This document shows, piece after piece, positions 12,381-24,479 of a DNA stretch of 64,000 bases. The stretch is from Porodaedalea pini (lineage: Eukaryota; Basidiomycota; Agaricomycetes; Hymenochaetales; Hymenochaetaceae): NCBI GenBank assembly GCA_002794775.1, contig NBAY01000108.1, positions 30,086-94,085 of the forward strand. Direction: 5' to 3'. A program made the translations under genes and the position numbers. The notes beneath the pieces are model-generated. The model was not told the DNA's origin, ran no database searches, and saw only the letters and a program-made list of their open reading frames with translations. Position 1 is the stretch's first letter, and each line of letters begins with the position of its first letter.

Positions 12381-14669
12381 CATCTCTCCATCGAATTCAA
12401 AGTATGTTTCTAACCCTCTCCTGGACTGATGTTCCCAGCTCTCCCCGTACCTGTTCTCGCGTTGGGACGGCTACGGCTACGCGGTGTGTCGGACGCGGTC
12501 GGACTTCGTCTCGTTCCTCATTTCTCGTTCTCTCCGGCCTCCTTCTCTCATTCCGCACTGACGTCTGCTGATCTCCGCACCCAATACCATGCAATCCATC
12601 TGCTCGTCACCGCTATGTCCGTCTCCTTCCAGCTTGCCCACCTAACGGCTCCTTCCGTGGGAACGCCCAAACTGTATGTATGTTTTCCGTGCCTTGCGGT
12701 TCATTCCGTTCTCTCACTCTTTGTTTCTTGTTAGTTTTCTCTCATACGGCTGCGCCGCATCAAGTATTATTCACCATCCTCTCAGACGCATCCTCCTGCT
12801 TTTCTCGCGGTGATATGGACTAGCCGGTGCTCGCGTGCGTCGCTGCAGATTCAAGATCAACATATTACGATACAGTGCAGACCTGCCTCATCTGGCCAAA
12901 CATGCTGATTAACCGTGCAGACTTTGTCTGGCGAAATGCCTCCGCATCCGCTGATGCTGATCCCTGCCGTCAATTGGTTCTGGCGATTGTATTCACGTGC
13001 TTCCCGCAAATGCAAGCCATATGCAACTCCTTCCCTGCTCATGGTGCATGATCACTGCACGCTTGCAATCACTCTGTGATTTCAGAGCGCGTGCTCATTT
13101 CTCGGGCCCGGGTGGTGCGCTCATCCCGGCGATGCCCTATTCTTAGTAAACTAAAGTTAACCTAGTCGCCAAGAGGAACTCATCGGATTTTACTTGCATA
13201 ACGATGTTATTTCCAATCATGACATCTGACAGTCAACTACTTTACTACAGCCTGCCGCGTACATTGTCAACCAGGACGTCATGCTGGACCGACTCCAGCT
13301 TCTGCCTGCATGACTACCATCAAGCTAAGCAAACAGACTTCTGACGCAGGAGTTCAGTTCAGACCATTCGTAACCATCCTCGGTCAAGAACATCCGTATC
13401 CAATGTCTCCTGTCTCTCGTTTTCTCCGGTCTTTTTTCTCATCAACGTCCAACTCTTGGTCTGCTGACCTCCCGCTACGCAATGCGGCGCACACTCACAT
13501 CGATGACCACATTTCTCAGAATACGTCCAGCAAGTCAGTTGGTCATGCTCACTCCTTTACTTCCACAGCCAACCAATCGCAAACACCGCCGTTTCGCACT
13601 TCTCTCTCCTAAATCCGAGTCCACTGCAAGCGAGCACCGTTTCTCCGCACACAGCCCTGTGCGAAGCCGAAAACAGCGCGGAAAGAAGAAGAGAAGCCCC
13701 CTGTGCGCCTTCGAAGGGTCCATAGCGGGCCTTTCGTTCCCTCCACATCTATTCCTACCGCTCATTCCTGTCCGAGCCTGTGTAGAGCAGTACGCCCAGC
13801 GACCGAGCGTAAACCTCGGTGCGCGTATTTCTCCGCACTGCACCGATATCGACACCGAGCGATGCCCAGACTGGCTAACTTACGTCCGTATGTCCGAGCG
13901 ACAGATATAACAGCGAGACGTCGATACAATATATAATTAACTCCGGCACGGAAGAAGTCGCTCGGTCAGCGATATGTCTTTCTTGGCGAGGAAGCTCTGA
14001 ACCAGTCGCCGTTAGGTGCGCCGTATGTCTACACGCACGCCTCAGTCTAACCCAGAAGATCAGCGCTGTGTCGCAAACATCATATATCATCAATCATACA
14101 AGCTATCATAATCGTTCATCGCGCATCATGCAATCACACTCGTGTCTCTCAGGCGCTTCTCCACTTCTTTCGCCTCGAATGAGCATCAAAATATCAAATA
14201 TCACGAATCGTATCCGGTTCTCTGACTAAGAATGATAGCTGTGCCGCAATCAGGAGGCAGCTTTTGTCCGGCCTGGCGTCGACCCGGGTTAGACTAAGGG
14301 CTTCTCCCGACTCCTTGCTGTCACCCTCGATTTTTCAGACGTTATTTTTGAAGTCAAGATTGGTATTGTCTTGGTTGCAAGTATGTCCATATGACAATTC
14401 CTTCTATCTCCACGATTTTTTCGACTCGTGCTGAATTCTTACATTTGTAGTGTCAGTTTGGATGCTAACCGAGCGATGTCTGACGCATGTTCAACGTAAA
14501 ACTAGATCACGATTATCTCTCAAAACGTTATCCAAACCTCATGATTAATCACGTTATCAAATGACGCACACTATTGTGTCTAACATAGAATCCCTCTGGC
14601 GACGTTACTTTATATCAGGCTTGTCTCTCCCGGTCGTTTCTTTTCCATTTCAATTCAATCCAAGCGAAA

Positions 14670-15145
14670 TGTTGACAAAGATACCAGCACCCACTCCTCA
14701 GTAATCCCGACCGTTCCGCGCAAACGTCAAACATCCTCCTTCACAATGTTTTCGGCCTACGTTAACTATTAGCGATATGCTCTACATGTGCAATGCGAAG
14801 CCAGAGTACCGGGATTAGGACGCGATAACCCGACTCTTCCCAAGCTACGTGTCCTCGATGCTCACTAATAGCCTAGTTACCGAATGGAGGATATCGCCAT
14901 GCCTTTTTTAGTCCATTCGAAAGCAATATTCGCTCTTCAACACCGTTCCACTATACCGATGTCCCTTTCTGTCTTTATTTGTTTTGATTCGCAAGCGGAT
15001 ATCTGAATACCCAGTTAGCTTCTCCCCAGTCCTCGTCCAATCTGAACTCGAACCATGGAGGATACCGACGAAGATACCGGTACCCGCTCCCCAATGATTC
15101 CGCTCAGTTCACGCTTCGTGATCCCAAACGTCAAATTGCTTATTT
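14670..15145. repeat. Diverged direct repeat pair
   Basis: Segments near 14670-14745 and 15065-15145 align with many mismatches but in the same order: an AAGATACC block, an ACCC.CTCC block, then TTC.CGC and CAAACGTCAAA. The similarity is by eye; unit limits are uncertain. Confidence 0.4.
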
Positions 15146-16089
15146 TCAGCTCATACAGGTGCAAGGTCCGATGGGTTCTCTGCACGTCTGCCTGAACTCT
15201 TCAGACTTGCGATTCTTAAGTTGAATGGGGCTCAAAAACATTTAACAGGCCCACTCGAACACGTTCATACCTTGGGAAATTAAGGACAAATATGTTACAT
15301 AAAGCTCCTCAAAGATTCCGTTTGACGTTTCTTCGAGAGCACGCAGTGGGTGAATGGTTGAATGACGCTTCGCAACGGTTCCATCTCGCCATTTTACCTC
15401 CGCTTAAGCTTCTTCTCTTTTTTATCTACTCGATTGGCATACGCTCTCGATTTAAGCATGTCGACGTGTACCTTGCCTCACTTTGCTTCTTGCTGTCTTC
15501 CGCCTTCCTGACCATCCGGACATACCTTGCGAAATAGACACTCGAACTCGCCTTCTGCTCCACTTGCACAGATCTTCTGACACTGCGTACCCCTCGATAT
15601 CGTGTTCGTCGGCTGCCCTCCCACCGACTCAGTCGTCATCTCGATCAGCGTCCGGGTCACGACTCTTCAGTTTGACTTTGCTATCTCCGAGTCCCGGCAC
15701 GCAGAAAAGGATGACATCCGCTCGCCGCCCACGTCCTCCGCATTCTCTATGCAGCTCACTGCCCGTACCTTCGGCACGTTCTACTTTCACCCGGGCCATG
15801 CTTCTGTAATGCGGTGTCTGCCGCTCTACTCTGCGTCGCTGTCACGTCGGCTCTATTTCGGCCGTCAGGAAAGAAAGGTGGCAAGGCCCACCTTCACGTA
15901 AGCTCAGTAAGTCTAAAAAATGCCTAGGCGACACTGTGATATGTTCAAAGTTAGAGATCTGTATAATGTCCTCCTTTATGTGGGCTCTACTCCTTGCCTT
16001 CAAACCTCGGCTTAGCATGATCGTCGGAAACGAAGAACTGTTTCGTATATGCCAGCTTCTTATGAAAAGCTTCCAGGTCCTCGTTGAGG

Positions 16090-17070
16090 GAAGTTCATGA
16101 CTTCTACGCCTTCTCTGTCGCCTCCCGGGCCGTACGCTTTCCTAAGGCACGTCTCTGTTGTTAGTAAGTGCAACTATCCCACTCCAAAGGAGCTGCCTCG
16201 CCCGTTACGGACAACAGCCGTCAAATAAGCCTTCGTCTTGGCTTCTGGTAGAAAGGCCAACAAAAATAATTCCTCTCGAACACTACCACTTCCAATGTGG
16301 AGTGAACCGTCACATCCTCTGAAGCGATGTCAACGGTTTTAAACGTGCTATATGCGTACTGTGTGCGCTCATACTCGTAGTTTCAGAATTAGCAGACTTG
16401 TGTCGCATGCTGCAACTTCTTTATGAAAGGCTGTGATACGCGAATCTCCGCGACTTCGGATCTTTTCCACTCCTTTCCCGGACCATGCCACTTCTGCAAA
16501 CTCTTCGTTGTCGTTATTAAAAGTCCCACTCCAAGGCGTTTAGGACAGCAATCGCATCCAAATAACGCTTCCTCTAGGCTAGGCACGGAGGCGACGACGA
16601 TCTCGAACATACAGAGCCTTGGTGCTTCCACTGTGGAGCAGCTTTATTGACTGCATCAATACAGGACAGCGTCGATGATTCTCAACATTGGAGGCGCCTC
16701 TTAATTGCGAGTTATACGGACTTCGTTCGTATTTAGAACACTGAATACAATAGGCTCGCGACGCCATGCAATGTCTGATTCTTCTCTGAAGGGAACCGGC
16801 CTACTTCTATCTTCGTACCGCATGACACTGTGCATCTACCCCTCACCAGCTAGGGGCTCAACTCGATTGTTGATCTCTATGAAAGGGAGATATTAACTGC
16901 TATCACCGAAAGTGTCAGTCCTACGACTCACTTATCGAAGTCTCTCGTCTTTGGCGCTTCCCTGTCCTCGTCTTTTGGGAACTGAGAACCCGATCTTTCT
17001 TTACTCCGACTATCCCACTCCAAGGAGCTACGTGACCAATAAGGACGGAACCCATTTATTTCAGTCGTTC
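16090..17070. repeat. Degenerate tandem repeat, three units
   Basis: Three blocks ending in TCCCACTCCAA near 16178, 16523 and 17008 are each preceded by a C/T-rich stretch containing TTTCCCGG or TTCCCTGTCC-like words and CGTTGT. Spacing is about 345 and 485 bp. They may be decayed copies of one gene or element; I cannot identify which. Confidence 0.35.
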
Positions 17071-17791
17071 TTCGATGGCGATTAAACGGCAAGTGCATCA
17101 TTACAACACTGCCTCAGTCGAAATGTTCAGAGACAGGATTGTAATGCCATCGGCCGAATTTGACGACTTCGTCTTGATACTGGTTAATTCTCGTGCCGTG
17201 CTCTCGAACGTCCTTTTGTTTTGTTCCAATATTAATGCTACGCATATAGGTATGAGGCTGGGTTAGGGCTCCTCGGTTCCGTAGATAATTATACATAAAC
17301 ATCTATTAGGACATTCTATTTATGCAGAGGCATAAAAGTAAGCTTTCTCATATACTCCAAGAACTCAAGACGTACTTGTTAGCTGCAGAGAAGCGTGGTC
17401 GAATTGTGCGAGCTTGTACGTTTCTAGAAGCGGGATTTTTTGAGAGCGCGTGAAGCGGTTGTCGTGTACGGCATCTGAAGTAAGTTCTGATGAAAGTGGC
17501 TACGTCCAAGTAAAGGTTGCTCTCAGTATTAAGATCTCATATGCATTGATACGTAGACTCGATTCAAGCGCTAGAGCCCCCTGAGTAATACTTTCATGAT
17601 ATTTCCTTAGACTCTTCCGTACAACCGTTCACTGATGGAATGGAAATGTTCAAATCCTAAATCGCCAGACCATCTTGTCGTTACCTTCTTTGGTCTTGAG
17701 CAAAATCTCAGAAAAGGCACACTCTCACATCTGAGAAGGTAGCCGGTAATTGTTTATATTGGCGTGTGCATGCAGGGTGTCATAGGTGCAG

Positions 17792-18010
17792 GCCACAAAG
17801 ATCTTGCGAAAGGTTTATCTCGAACGACCGTATCCGCCTGAGAAGACCGACGCATCTTGCATGAACTATCCTGGAGCCGAGATTATTAAGTTCGATGCAT
17901 CCTTGGAAAAGGAGCTGCTAGGCGGGAGATGGTACTCCTTGGAAGACGCTGTCTTGACCTGCGCACATGACATCTCAGAGAAAGAGAAGAAAGAATGGAA
18001 CAGACTTTGA
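17792..18010 (+). pseudogene. Orphan C-terminal exon of an extended-SDR-like reductase
   Basis: A consensus acceptor ends at 17791 (GGTGCAG) and is followed by 72 codons to TGA at 18008-18010. The peptide holds RKVYLERPYPP, then IKFDASLEKELLGGRWYSLE and DAVLTCAHDI. This resembles the C-terminal end of fungal NAD(P)-dependent extended short-chain reductases (GRE2/lactaldehyde-dehydrogenase-like), where a helix '.LLG.W.slE.a' closes the substrate domain. The Rossmann N-terminus (GxxGxxG) and catalytic YxxxK are absent upstream, so this is a gene remnant. Family assignment is by resemblance only. Confidence 0.45.
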
Positions 18011-18329
18011 AGTACTCCCGTCATACGAAGACGGTCTGTATACACAAACCCTTCGATGTTATTTCAGGAAGATTCAATCCCGTCGTCGAAGAAAGAATAT
18101 TTAGCAACTCATGCCATGTACTGCAAAGAAATGGAAAGTAACGTATATTCAATATCCATACATCACGTTATGAGCTGCGTGGTAGAGGAATGAGTAGCAG
18201 AGAAGACCGAATAGACAAAGGTCTAATCTGAGTGGCGGACGTCTGCTGGGATGATAACCCATAGCCCAGACATAAAGTACACGACGCTTATAACTTCACT
18301 GCATGTATGAGGCAGATCAGCGAGAGCTT

Positions 18330-18605
18330 GCGTATACCATCGCGTCCGGTGTGAGGTGCGGAAGTCGCCGCACTCAGCTAATATGGCTGCTTTCCGTGCT
18401 TTATCTCCCTTGAACTAGGGCCTGTGCTCCGCAATAGCTTGGTTCTCGTCATCCCAAACTGCCATTCAGAAATCCTCCTATGTCATAATCTTCCTAACCG
18501 TCGAGCGCTTGACACCTAAGTGCACAGCGATGTCCATCTGGTGTGTGTTAGGGTGCTTGATTCAGTACTGGCATATCTCCTTTGTGCCGCTAATTCTTCA
18601 GCCGG
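18330..18605 (-). pseudogene. Transposase remnant with psq/CENP-B-type helix-turn-helix
   Basis: Read on the minus strand, about 18590-18480 encodes a Q-Y-(stop)-I-K-H-P-N stretch, then QMDIAVHLGVKRSTVRKIM. This is the pattern of the psq/CENP-B-type helix-turn-helix at the N-terminus of pogo/Tigger and related DDE transposases (QYW..HP...Q..IA..FG..RSTV.KI). The expected Trp codon is TGA, consistent with a G-to-A change. Two further in-frame stops and a one-base shift interrupt the frame. A weaker continuation (DDENQAIAEHRP, KARKAAILAECGDF) runs to about 18330. No catalytic DDE region or terminal repeats were found. Confidence 0.55.
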
Positions 18606-19506
18606 TGCTATGGCTTCACCGCAGAAGTATCAGTAGGAGAGGTGAAAGATGCGACGACTTGGAGATGCAGCTCACAGAGGCTGAAGAGACAGGAGGGTGC
18701 GAACTGCGACGTGCCTGGTTACAGCAGACAGAGCACTTTCCGTAAAAGATGTTGAGTGCAGGTGCGCTGAGGTGGCCCGAGCGAGGTGTCTCTTAAGTGT
18801 GTGCTGAGCAAAAATGAAACAAGGGAAATTTGAAGAGCATATCACAGAGGCTGGCATTGTCGGGAACTCAGGCAACAAGGCAGAGATATTGGGCATGGTG
18901 ATCTGACCGGTGTTGAGCTCGAGTAGACTGATTAGACATCTGCGTACTGCGAGGCTGCATGGAAGCCATTCGTAGTCTGCGGATGCGGAGAATTGTGCTG
19001 CCGCTATACAATCCGAAGCCCTAACATGTAAAATTATGAATAATAAAAGTAAAGAAACAAAGGAAAAAAGGTGAGCCAGCATTTTGTATTCTATAGGCTA
19101 GAATTGCGCGTGCGTACTCCGTTGAGTTGTCGCCTCCACTACTGAGTTTCCTAGGTTATGTTTGTATATGCGTGTGCCGCAGCCATGCGAGTTTGACGAT
19201 GCGTCAGGACAAGACTAGGCCCTGTGGACGATGGTCAAAGTTGAGAGCGATCGCTGTAGGTTGCACGACTGGTTCAGATGCGCACAGTGATGAAAGAAGG
19301 GCACGTAAGGCTGAGTAGTGCAGGTGCACGAAGTCTGTGATCATCACGACTAGCCCTAAACACGTAGCACGTGATGCTCGCCTTTCGGACCCGGCAGCTG
19401 CAAGAGTCACTCCTTGTCAGTCTGTGTTACATCGAAAACTGCCCAAGAAAGTCCGACAGCCCTCTCCTTATTCTCTCCAAGACTCTGCATGAGCATCCAC
19501 CATACA

Positions 19507-21100
19507 ATGGCGATGAGCATGTCTGACCCGCAATCGCTAGACCAGCTTGTCAATACTCTCGCTAGTCTGGAGGAACTTTTGAAGGAAAGCACGCTGACCG
19601 GTCAGTTTTGGCCCGGTGGAGAGTTCGGTGATACAGAGAGGTGAGCATAGTTTCCAATGTCAAACCGAGTTCCGTACAATCGCTTATGCAACATGACAGC
19701 TGCCTTCAGTCAAGGAACAAATTCGAGGATAGCTACAGGTTGCTGCAACGCCTGAAGGACTTCCACAATGTTTTGGCTTCGCTACGGAACGTCGTGGGAG
19801 CTAAGATTCCAGAAATGCAGGAGGCACTCCTTCCGTCTTCCCGCCATCACGGCCTCAGGTCACTCCCACACGAGATCTTCTGTCACATAATCGATTTGCT
19901 TTGTGCCGAGAGTAAGGAATGTGGATTCCACGAAACGAAACTGCTCACTAAGCAACTTTCGAGTGTCTCGAAAATGTTTCGAGCAGGCGTTTTGAGCACT
20001 TTATCACTCTGGACGACGATAGACAACGGGTATTGCCTCAATGACGGGTTCGACGTTCGCATTGCACGGAGCAAAAATGCACCGCTCACAGTAGACGTTC
20101 ACCTGGAGGATGACACGGATTGGGAGAAAATCCTCGCATTGACGTTGCCCTTTGTAGACCATTGGCAGCACCTTAAGGCCGTCCTCCATCGACGTGCGAC
20201 TGTAACGAGGAGTTTTCCTTGCGTCGAGTTTCCATCCTTAGAAACTGTATACCTAACCTTCGATGCTACAGATGGCTGCGATGCGTTCTTTGCGGAATGG
20301 ACGTTCCCAAATGTCCAAACGTTGAGCCTGTTTGATGCGATTCCTCCTCCAGGCCTTTTCTGTCACTTGACTGTATTCGAGTTCGTGTCATGGACATAGG
20401 CGATGACTCCAGTGTCATTTTTTTACGGAGACTCATGGAGTTCCTTAGACCTATGCACTGCCTTCAAAAGCTCTCTCTCGACATGACCGGTATTGGCAAT
20501 CCATCGTCCAGTGATTTATCTATTGTTGAACTCCCCAGTGTCACCACATTCGCCATCTGGAACGATAATCAGGACTGGGATGATGAGGCTCGACACTCAG
20601 CCTTCTCTCTTGGCCAGATAGTCAAATCATTAAAGATGCCAAAGGTCCAGGAGTTCCGCCTTGGCGTCTTATTTGCGTTTGGAGATATCCTTTATTGGAT
20701 CGCGTCATTTTCCTCAGACAGAGAATCCCTCCGGGTCGTGTCATCCCTCTCTCTCACGACAACTTATGGCCTCGATGAATCCTCTATGGCTCGCTTTTTT
20801 GCATTATTTCCGAACATTAAAAAATTGGAAATCGATATCCAGGACTTGCTTCCACGTTGGACCGTCTTGATTCCAAGTTGAACCTGAATCGACTTCGCTC
20901 GCTTGTTCTGAATCGAAAAATATGACTATGACTGAGATGATGATTTTGGGGATTTAGAGGATAAATTGTGTAAGCTCACGACTTACCCTAGGGACCTCGA
21001 TTTGTCTTTCAAAGAGGGGAATCCGGACGTCCTAGAAGATGATAACATGTACTTTGACGTTTATGCTAGCTGTTGCGAGCGCGGTACATGTTATTATTAA
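19507..21100 (+). pseudogene. F-box / LRR-like gene, broken by frameshifts
   Basis: Exon 1 is 19507-19640; a 59-bp GT-AG intron (19641-19699, phase 2) leads to exon 2. The F-box lies about 70 residues into exon 2 (HGLRSLPHEIFCHIIDLL, then LSSVSKMFRAGVLSTLSLW), followed by a long LRR-like region. The intron position and phase match the two other F-box genes in the window (49.7 and 55.5 kb). The frame then breaks at about 20390-20399 (stop in one frame, continuation MDIGDDSSVIFLRRLMEFL in the next), again near 20875, and again near 20920-20935 with an in-frame TGA. The last recognisable piece ends at about 21100. Such proteins normally select substrates for SCF ubiquitin ligases. At least three lesions argue for a real pseudogene rather than one sequencing error. 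Confidence 0.8.
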
Positions 21101-21434
21101 TAATTCCAGCGTAGTTTTGTACTGATATACTAAGGATCTTTTGAGTTGCGTTAGTATCGTTGTTGTAATTATGATGGTGTCTTGCAGAGTGTCCATAGGT
21201 ATTCGAATAGTGAGAAGCTCGATTTGAGCAAACGCTTTGTACTGCAATTTAAAATCGATTTTATGTTTATGTAACACCTTCCAATTCTGGACATGGCCAT
21301 TGTCCTTTGTCTTTCTCCGTCGCGACGAACCACCTTTAAGCTTGTTATTGTTCTCCTGCGCAGTTCGTGGTCAAAAATGAGGCCTCTCACAGCTTACTTT
21401 CCTACTCTCACCTTTCCTTTCTGCGCTGTGCGCC

Positions 21435-24400
21435 ATGTTCGCTAGCGCTCTTGCTTTTCTTTCGATTTTAGGCGCGTCCGTCGCCGCCCAAGACACCGCG
21501 TCAGTCGTGTGCATTGCTGGGCAATGCGTGCAGGGCTTTACAGACCTAACTTGTGAGTTTCGTGCATTCGTTTAAGGACGTGCCAATTCATATCCTTCGC
21601 ACAGTGGGGGCGACGTTGAGCGCGTCAGGCGAGTCGACGAACCTGCTTTTGCTTCCGGGACAATACACCGAGTCGACGAACCCTGAGTTGCTACACTCCG
21701 TCCTCACCACGAGCTCAGCCACCGTCGCAGGCTCAGCAGGGTTCACAAATAGCAGCAGCATCTCTCTGCCACTTTCAATCCAACTTCAGCCAGGTCTCGC
21801 GTTCTATAAGTCTTCAAACTACTCTGGCTCGGCGGACTATATTGCGCTCCCCACAACCGCTAACGCATCGAACGTGACGACTACTTTCGATGCGGGTTCT
21901 TTTATGCTCTCTTCGAACACGTGGGCTGAGATATCGTCATCAAGCGGCAGGACCATCTTGTGGGATGCATCCCCGGACGTGTCACAATTACCCGGCTCTC
22001 TAGCTGGTCTCACACTTTCGCAGCTCCAAAGCAGCTCATGCAGCACTGCCTGCGCGAGTGGCGGAGTCTGCACCTCGCAGGGATCATGTGCGTGTCTTCC
22101 TGGATTTACGGGATCTTCATGCGAGGCATGCGACTCCGGCTTTTTTGGTGCCGAGTGCCAGGCATGTCCGAGCGACTGCGAGACTTGCGACGATGGGATC
22201 AACGGATCAGGGGCCTGTTTAAAAGTGCAGGGTGAGAGTCAGAACTGCAACTGCTTAAACGGTCTATGCGCGAGCGACGGTTCATGCGCGTGCAATGCGG
22301 GATGGGTGGATAGCTCGAATGGGACCAAGTGCGCTTCGTGTGCAGATGGGTTTTTCTTGAGTGATGACGGGTCATGTAAAGGCAAGTGGTCAACTATCTT
22401 CAGCATTTTTCTCATTATGCTGACATGTCTCCAGTCTGTGAGCTTGGATGCTCGTCGTGTGCGACGTCAACGGGAACTTGCACTGCTTGCAAGAGCGGGT
22501 TCACCCTTTCGTCGACAGACTCGACGAAATGCAACCCTCCATCATCTTCGACGAGCACTGGTACCGTCTGTCCAGATGGATCATTTTCTAATGGTACGGC
22601 CTGTGCGCCATGCAACTCGCTCTGCAGCACATGCACTGGGTCGACGAGCAATGACTGCATCGTCTGCGGCACGGGCCGGTATCAGTTCAACGGTACCTGC
22701 GTGGAGGTCGACTCCTCTGGTGTATGTCAGACAGGCCTTACCAGCGGGACGGGCCTCGTCGCAGACAACAACAAGAAGGAGTGCGAAGCGTGTCCCGAGA
22801 AGTGTACAGCGTGCGGGATCCCGTCGTTCAGCGTCGCGAGCACGATCGACCAAGCAAACTGCACAGCCTGCCTACCAGGATTCGTACTCAGCAACGGCCA
22901 ATGCGTCGAGAGTTGTCCGACCGGGTCGTTCTTGGATCCGAAGGACAATGTGACGTGCTCCGCTTGCGACTCGTCCTGCAGTACTTGCGCAGGCTCTCCG
23001 ACGTTTTGCCTAACCTGTGCGAACAACCTTCTCGCGTCTGGTGGCTCTTGCGTGTCCTCCTGTCCATCAAACACCTTCTCATCCTCCGGCGCATGCCTGC
23101 CATGCCATCCAGACTGTGGGACGTGTTCTGGAGCATCGTTCAGCCAATGCTCGACTTGTGCGTCTAGTCGCCCCGTACTGTCGAGCGGTCGCTGCCTCCC
23201 TACATGCAGTAAAGCTGACTTCTTCGACTCCTCGAGCGGGACATGCGAGAGCTGTGATAGCTCCTGCGCAAGCTGCAGCGCCTCGGGGAGCTCGAGCTGT
23301 CTCAGCTGCGCAGATGGGAACAGCGTGCTCCGCAACGGCAAGTGCGTCACAGCTACGTGCGAAAGCAACACTTCTGTCGTTAGTGGGCTCGGTGCATGTC
23401 TCAGCGATCTTGTGGCCATTCCGCAGGTGTCTGCATCCGGATCCGCGAGTGCGTCGGGAGTGCTACCGAGTATCACCGGCATCAGCTCGCCGACGGTAGA
23501 CGATAATGGTGGCTCACACCTGGCATGGTGGGAGATCCTCCTCATGACGCTCGGCTGCGCATTCATCGTACTATGCATCTTGCTGTGCTGGCGCCGCCGC
23601 GCTCGGAAACGGCGTGCTGCGCAGACGCAGGAGTTTGCACGAGCTAAACGTTTGGACGATAAGCTCTCGTGGCGCGAGCGCGTAGTACGTTTTGGCGAAC
23701 GCTTGTTCGGGCACACGATTGGGGAACGTGCACTAGGGTTGAGGAAACGTGGAATGACAGGGCCTATTGCTCTTGAAGAGGTAGAGGGCGACAAGACCAA
23801 AGGCCCAGAGCGGATGCGGGAGCTAGAAGAAGCAAGGTACGAGCGCGATATAGACAAACTGCTCGACGGATATGTATATTCACGCCATTCGCGTACGCCG
23901 ACGCTCAACACGTACGATAACCGCTCTGGCTACGTCGGGCCCGTTCCGCGGCACCACGCCGACGCAAAGTCCAAGTCCGCAAAGTCTAGCCGACGCGAAC
24001 GACACCGTGACCTCGATCTCAACACAATGTCCGACGAGTCAATGTACACGTACCTCACTGGCCAGCCACGACGTGCGGCCGACGCGCGTCAGCCAGTACG
24101 TGCCGGACCGATACCGACATCCCGTCTCACCGCACTTGACACGGACGCTCGTGATCTTGACCGTAAACCTCTTCATCTCGATCGGGGTCGCTTGGCTTCG
24201 CGCTTCTCCGCCTCATCGTATACAGCGTCGAGTTATGGGTCTCTGATTGACCGACGAGGACACAGCCCTGGTTCTAGCAGCTCGCGGGCGCCGACACCAG
24301 CGGAAGAGTACGCGCTGTCTGTGCTTGGACGTGAACGGAGTCCTGCAGGCCGTGGCCCTGTGGTGGATTATGGTTTGATTGACATCGATGGCCCGAAGGA

Positions 24401-24479
24401 GCATGGGCGTGGCGAGTACTTGCTGCGTCCGACGCACACTGGGGCGAGCGCCGCTTCGCGTAATCCTTTCCGCCGATGA
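21435..24479 (+). CDS. Secreted/transmembrane cysteine-rich (EGF/furin-like repeat) protein
   Basis: Exons 21435-21552, 21605-22381 and 22435-24479 give 979 aa. Intron 1 is GT-AG (52 bp, phase 1). Intron 2 has a GC donor (AAAG/GCAAGT, 53 bp, phase 1), the only choice that keeps the frame. The first residues (MFASALAFLSILGASVAAQD) are a clear signal peptide. Next come an N-terminal region of about 160 residues with N-glycosylation sites (NYS, NVT, NSS) and an EGF-like block (CSTACASGGVCTSQGSCAC). After these lie about 450 residues of CxxC-rich repeats (CSSC..., CSTC..., CPSN...) as in furin-like/growth-factor-receptor cysteine-rich domains. A single membrane helix (WWEILLMTLGCAFIVLCILL) is followed by an RRRARKRR stop-transfer and about 280 cytoplasmic residues rich in Arg/Ser/Asp. 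Orientation is thus outside-cysteine-rich, inside-tail, as in a surface sensor or adhesion protein. Ligand and role are unknown. Confidence 0.87.

Larger units (their letters stand above)
12381..17785. other. Gene-poor region with diverged repeats
   Basis: No intact gene is recognisable. Several stretches look like heavily diverged duplicates of one another. The motif CTCGTTTTCTCCGG followed by CTGCTGA occurs near 12510-12575 and 13415-13475. The segments near 14670-14740 and 15065-15140 share AGATACC.G.ACCC.CTCC and CAAACGTCAAA. ATCCCACTCCAA-like blocks recur near 16178, 16523 and 17008. This fits old, decayed repetitive DNA. Confidence 0.45.

Noticed and set aside
13310..13910. Overlapping Ser/Arg-rich frames in the gene-poor region
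   Set aside because: Composition is that of random frames in C/T-rich DNA; no conserved motif or splice structure.
22727..23911. 394-residue minus-strand frame inside the cysteine-rich protein gene
   Set aside because: It is the antisense of a regularly spaced Cys-codon gene; no domain, and the sense strand has signal peptide, repeats and membrane helix.
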